7,114 bases of DNA, taken from contig DFGG01000082.1 of assembly GCA_002371695.1 (NCBI GenBank), positions 1 to 7,114 on the forward strand. Direction: 5' to 3'. Position numbers and translations under genes: made by a program. Position 1 is the stretch's first letter, and each line of letters begins with the position of its first letter. The notes beneath the pieces were generated by a model. The model saw only the letters and a list, made by a program, of their open reading frames with translations, searched no databases and was not told the origin of the DNA. This DNA is from a bacterium UBA3756. GTDB taxonomy: Bacteria; Bacteroidota; Bacteroidia; Bacteroidales; Bacteroidaceae. This document shows, one piece after another, positions 4,832-7,114 of this stretch.

Positions 4832-6148
4832 ATGAAGTACGACATTACAAAAACAATGCGGCCGAAGATGCCAAAACTTGGAAAAGGCCTTGAAGCAGTC
4901 AACCTTTTGCTGTCACAGGTCAGCAAACCCATGCATGAGCCGCTTGCCCCGACGGTTTTCCCTTCACTTGGGGCACACGTCAATGGTTGTGAATTTATGT
5001 ATCCTTCGGGAGTTTGGATGGAGCCATGCGGCCTGATTGCCCACATCTGTGCAGAGTTCTCGGGTAACAAAGGCCAGTTGGGGCTGTTGGCAGAGGCTAA
5101 CTGCAGGGACTTCAGGACGCACGATGAAGAATCGGACAGGAAACTGAAGGACTGGGATAAGACCTATAAGTGGAACAATCAAAAGGACCGTCCGCCACGG
5201 CCTGATGTAGCCTTCTACTTTCCTCCCGCCGACTGCACGCCGGCAGGCTTCAATAAGAATGTTGAGGTGCTCGCCGAGCAGGGTGGCAAGTGTATGTACA
5301 TGAACCTCCCCGAGGTGGTGATGGCCAACGACATTTGTGGGGGCCATAAGAAGGTGAGCAAGATGCTCAGGTGCTGCTTCGACCGAGAATTGTACGGGCA
5401 GTTGCGAGCCACGGAATGCGGTGTGACGTGTAACGCGAGACTGCGCGCCTGCTTCACCTTTGCCAGCACGCCTGTTGACGCCCGCGAGTTCTATAAGTCA
5501 GAACTCTTCAACGGAACGCTTGCCAGAATCACTTTCTCCTACGTTCCGCAGCATGCCCGCGACGGTCGTATACCAAGGGTAGGCCAGTTCTCTGACGAGT
5601 TCTATGGCCGGCTCGACGAGTATCTGCAGCGTCTCACCTCTGCCAAGGGCCGATTCATCATCAAACCGCTTAACAAGCTCATCGACAAGATGGCCGAGGA
5701 CATGGCCGAACTGGCCGACTGCATGGACGAGTCCTGGCTTTATGCTTGCAGCAAGAGGAGCCTGGTATCAGCCTGGAGGGTTGGTTGCATACTCTATCTG
5801 CTTAACAACCAGACTTTCACTCGCTCGATGGCGGAATTCGTAGAGTGGCTCGTCTATCAGGATCTCTGGAGCAAGCGAATGATCTTTTCAGACATGGTAA
5901 ACGGCAAGGATATTGACCTTACTGCCGAAACACAGCGACATGGCCCCGTGAACATGCTCAGGAGTCTGGAGAACCCCTTCAACAAGGCGCAGCTGAAAGC
6001 ACTCCGCGTGCAGATGGGCAAGAGCGAGGAGGGCACAGACGGCCAACTGCGGCAATGGGTGTTCCGCAAGTTGGTGACCTACTCGGCTGAGACAGAACTC
6101 TACTACATGACAGAGCAATGTCTCAAGAAGTTTAAGGACTGTAAGTAA
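4832..6148 (+). CDS. DUF3987-like protein of mobilizable elements (primase-associated, degenerate P-loop), 438 aa
   Basis: Resembles a protein family I know from Bacteroidales integrative and mobilizable elements, usually annotated hypothetical or DUF3987-like and placed directly before a CHC2-type primase gene. The opening PLAPTVFPSLGAHVNG (38-52) and FMYPSGVWMEPCGLIA (55-70) are characteristic. At the place where DUF3987 proteins carry a Walker A loop, this one has FSGNKGQLGLL (76-86), with the lysine shifted and no GK[ST]. Later segments are PPADCTPAGF (131-140), NLPEVVMANDICGGHKKVS (158-176, possible Walker B counterpart), ATECGVTCNARLRACFTFAS (193-212) and SKRSLVSAWRVGCILYLLNN (307-326). 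It is probably cytoplasmic and may be a primase accessory or helicase-like factor that has lost ATPase activity. It lies 10 nt before the primase gene, so they are co-transcribed. The start at 4832 is the first ATG in an AT-rich leader. Confidence 0.68.
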   Translation: MKYDITKTMRPKMPKLGKGLEAVNLLLSQVSKPMHEPLAPTVFPSLGAHVNGCEFMYPSGVWMEPCGLIAHICAEFSGNKGQLGLLAEANCRDFRTHDEESDRKLKDWDKTYKWNNQKDRPPRPDVAFYFPPADCTPAGFNKNVEVLAEQGGKCMYMNLPEVVMANDICGGHKKVSKMLRCCFDRELYGQLRATECGVTCNARLRACFTFASTPVDAREFYKSELFNGTLARITFSYVPQHARDGRIPRVGQFSDEFYGRLDEYLQRLTSAKGRFIIKPLNKLIDKMAEDMAELADCMDESWLYACSKRSLVSAWRVGCILYLLNNQTFTRSMAEFVEWLVYQDLWSKRMIFSDMVNGKDIDLTAETQRHGPVNMLRSLENPFNKAQLKALRVQMGKSEEGTDGQLRQWVFRKLVTYSAETELYYMTEQCLKKFKDCK

Positions 6149-6158
6149 AAAAAAGACC

Positions 6159-7052
6159 ATGCAAAAGTATGAAATCGAAAAGTTGCGTTCACTCCCCTGC
6201 GAGGGAGTGGCGCAGCGCTTAGGACTCACGGTAAAGCACCACAAGGCTTTGTGCCCGTTCCATGACGACCACACGCCATCGCTGACCTTCAAGAAGAACA
6301 AGTTCAGATGCTGGAGCTGTGGGGCAAGTGGCGACTCTATCAGTCTGGTGGAGAAAGTGCTAAGCAAGGACTTCCTTGAAGCCTGCCGCTGGCTGGCCGA
6401 CGAGCACCAGGTGATCATCGATGAGTGGAAGCCGCCGACCGTCGCGGCAGAGCCCCCGAGGGCGTTCGATGCCAGCCGCTACGAGCCGTTCTTCAGCCGC
6501 CCGTGGCTCTCCGACGAGGCCCGGCGGTTCCTCTTCCAGGAGCGCGGCATCGACCCCAGAGTGGTCGGCTGGTGCCGCCTGACCTCATTCCGCGACCGTC
6601 GGGGCACCCCCTGGCTGCAGACACCCTACTATAACATGCAGGGCGAGCTCACGGGCGTGCAAAGCCGCAACCTCGCGCCGGGCGGCTCGCCACGGTTCCT
6701 CTTCCCACAGGCTTCGGTATGCACGATCTACAACCAGCCCGTGCTCAACCGCCTGCGCCCCGGCGACGAGCTATGGATCACCGAGGGATGCTCTGACTGC
6801 TGGGCGATGCTCTCCTCGGGCTGCAAGGCCATCGCCATCCCCTCGGCCACGCTGCTGGGCCGCAAGGATGTGCAGCTGCTGACTCGTCTGGCCGACTCCC
6901 ACGAACTGACATTCCACATGTATCCCGACCGCGACGAGCCCGGCGAGCGGCTGTTCCTGCAGCTCAGGCAGGTGCTGCCCTCGCTCGAGCACCACCAGCT
7001 GCCCCCGGGATGCAAGGACTTCGGTGAGTACTTTGCCCGGAGCAAACTCTGA
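6159..7052 (+). CDS. Small DnaG-like primase with CHC2 zinc finger and TOPRIM domain, 297 aa
   Basis: The N-terminal CHC2 zinc finger is intact: C32 and H35 in CPFHDDHTPSL, C51 and C54 in CWSCGASGDSISLV. A proline-rich linker (about 91-101) leads to a short region with GVQSRNL (166-172) and then a TOPRIM fold: the acidic Glu motif is ITEGCSDCWAML (207-218, E209) and the DxD motif MYPDRDEPG (254-262, D257 and D259). KDFGEYF (286-292) closes the protein as in other mobile-element primases. It makes RNA primers for DNA synthesis in the cytoplasm. At 297 aa it lacks the C-terminal helicase-binding domain of chromosomal DnaG (about 600 aa), as expected for element-encoded primases such as NBU1 PrmN1. 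The gene follows the DUF3987-like gene by 10 nt. The second half is much richer in G+C than the left part of the window. Confidence 0.88.
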   Translation: MQKYEIEKLRSLPCEGVAQRLGLTVKHHKALCPFHDDHTPSLTFKKNKFRCWSCGASGDSISLVEKVLSKDFLEACRWLADEHQVIIDEWKPPTVAAEPPRAFDASRYEPFFSRPWLSDEARRFLFQERGIDPRVVGWCRLTSFRDRRGTPWLQTPYYNMQGELTGVQSRNLAPGGSPRFLFPQASVCTIYNQPVLNRLRPGDELWITEGCSDCWAMLSSGCKAIAIPSATLLGRKDVQLLTRLADSHELTFHMYPDRDEPGERLFLQLRQVLPSLEHHQLPPGCKDFGEYFARSKL

Positions 7053-7082
7053 CTTTCCTCGGAGCAAACCCCGACTTTCCTC
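7038..7082. repeat. 22-bp tandem repeat spanning the primase stop codon
   Basis: Two adjacent copies (7038-7059 and 7060-7081) match at 20 of 22 positions. Each has CGGAGCAAAC, three variable bases (TCT or CCC), then GACTTTCCT. The TGA at 7050-7052 is inside copy one, so copy two lies outside the gene. In NBU-type elements the region after the primase precedes oriT and the relaxase gene, so this could be the edge of a transfer or regulatory region; only 62 nt remain and no gene is visible in them. Confidence 0.7.
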
Positions 7083-7114
7083 CCTACAAACTTAAAGCTG
7101 GGGCCAGGTCCGAA

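Noticed and set aside
5888..6418. Minus-strand open frame of 176 codons across the DUF3987-like/primase junction
   Set aside because: It runs antisense to two well-supported genes, including the zinc-finger codons, and the translation is low in recognisable protein character.

Overview
The window looks like an accessory region from a Bacteroidales genome (Bacteroides/Prevotella type). Three things suggest this. One promoter fits the Bacteroidetes sigma-ABfr consensus (TTTG, 19-nt spacer, TATCTTTG). Start codons lack clear Shine-Dalgarno sequences and are preceded by A/T-rich stretches. Several proteins resemble families I know from Bacteroidales mobile elements. No rRNA, tRNA, transposase, integrase or CRISPR array is visible.

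Layout, all genes on the + strand. (1) 1-357: the last codons of a probable MntA-like nucleotidyltransferase antitoxin, overlapping a complete HepT-like (DUF86/HEPN) toxin. (2) 358-1816: an intergenic region with a good promoter, then a complete ABC-type AAA ATPase of the RloA/AbiL-like (COG1106) kind. (3) 1916-3909: a pair of unrecognised genes of 434 and 230 aa joined by an ATGA overlap. The C-terminus of the first and the N-terminus of the second share a short Gly-Gly/Thr-Asp-Lys/Ile-Ile-Asn motif. A strong intrinsic terminator follows. (4) 3911-4056: a cluster of TGTAAGCG sites around that terminator, three of them phased at exactly 20 bp. (5) 4112-7052: a likely replication or maintenance module of an integrative mobilizable element. 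It holds a 169-aa unknown protein, a 438-aa DUF3987-like protein with a degenerate P-loop, and a 297-aa CHC2 zinc-finger/TOPRIM primase. Between the first two lies a 95-bp AT-rich stretch flanked by a 26-bp inverted repeat built of GTTAC units.

How the parts may work together (inference): the left half carries defence or addiction cargo (toxin-antitoxin pair, OLD/RloA-like ATPase, and a two-gene unit with a shared motif that could mediate partner assembly). The right half would support replication of a mobile element. The primase gene order resembles NBU-type mobilizable elements, where a primase precedes oriT and a relaxase gene. A relaxase, if present, would lie beyond the right edge. Base composition shifts strongly, from AT-rich in much of the 434-aa gene to GC-rich in the second half of the primase gene, which suggests a mosaic.

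The observations most worth a second look are the inverted GTTAC arrays around the AT-rich core (candidate origin or operator), the phased TGTAAGCG sites, and the motif shared across the junction of the 434/230-aa gene pair.
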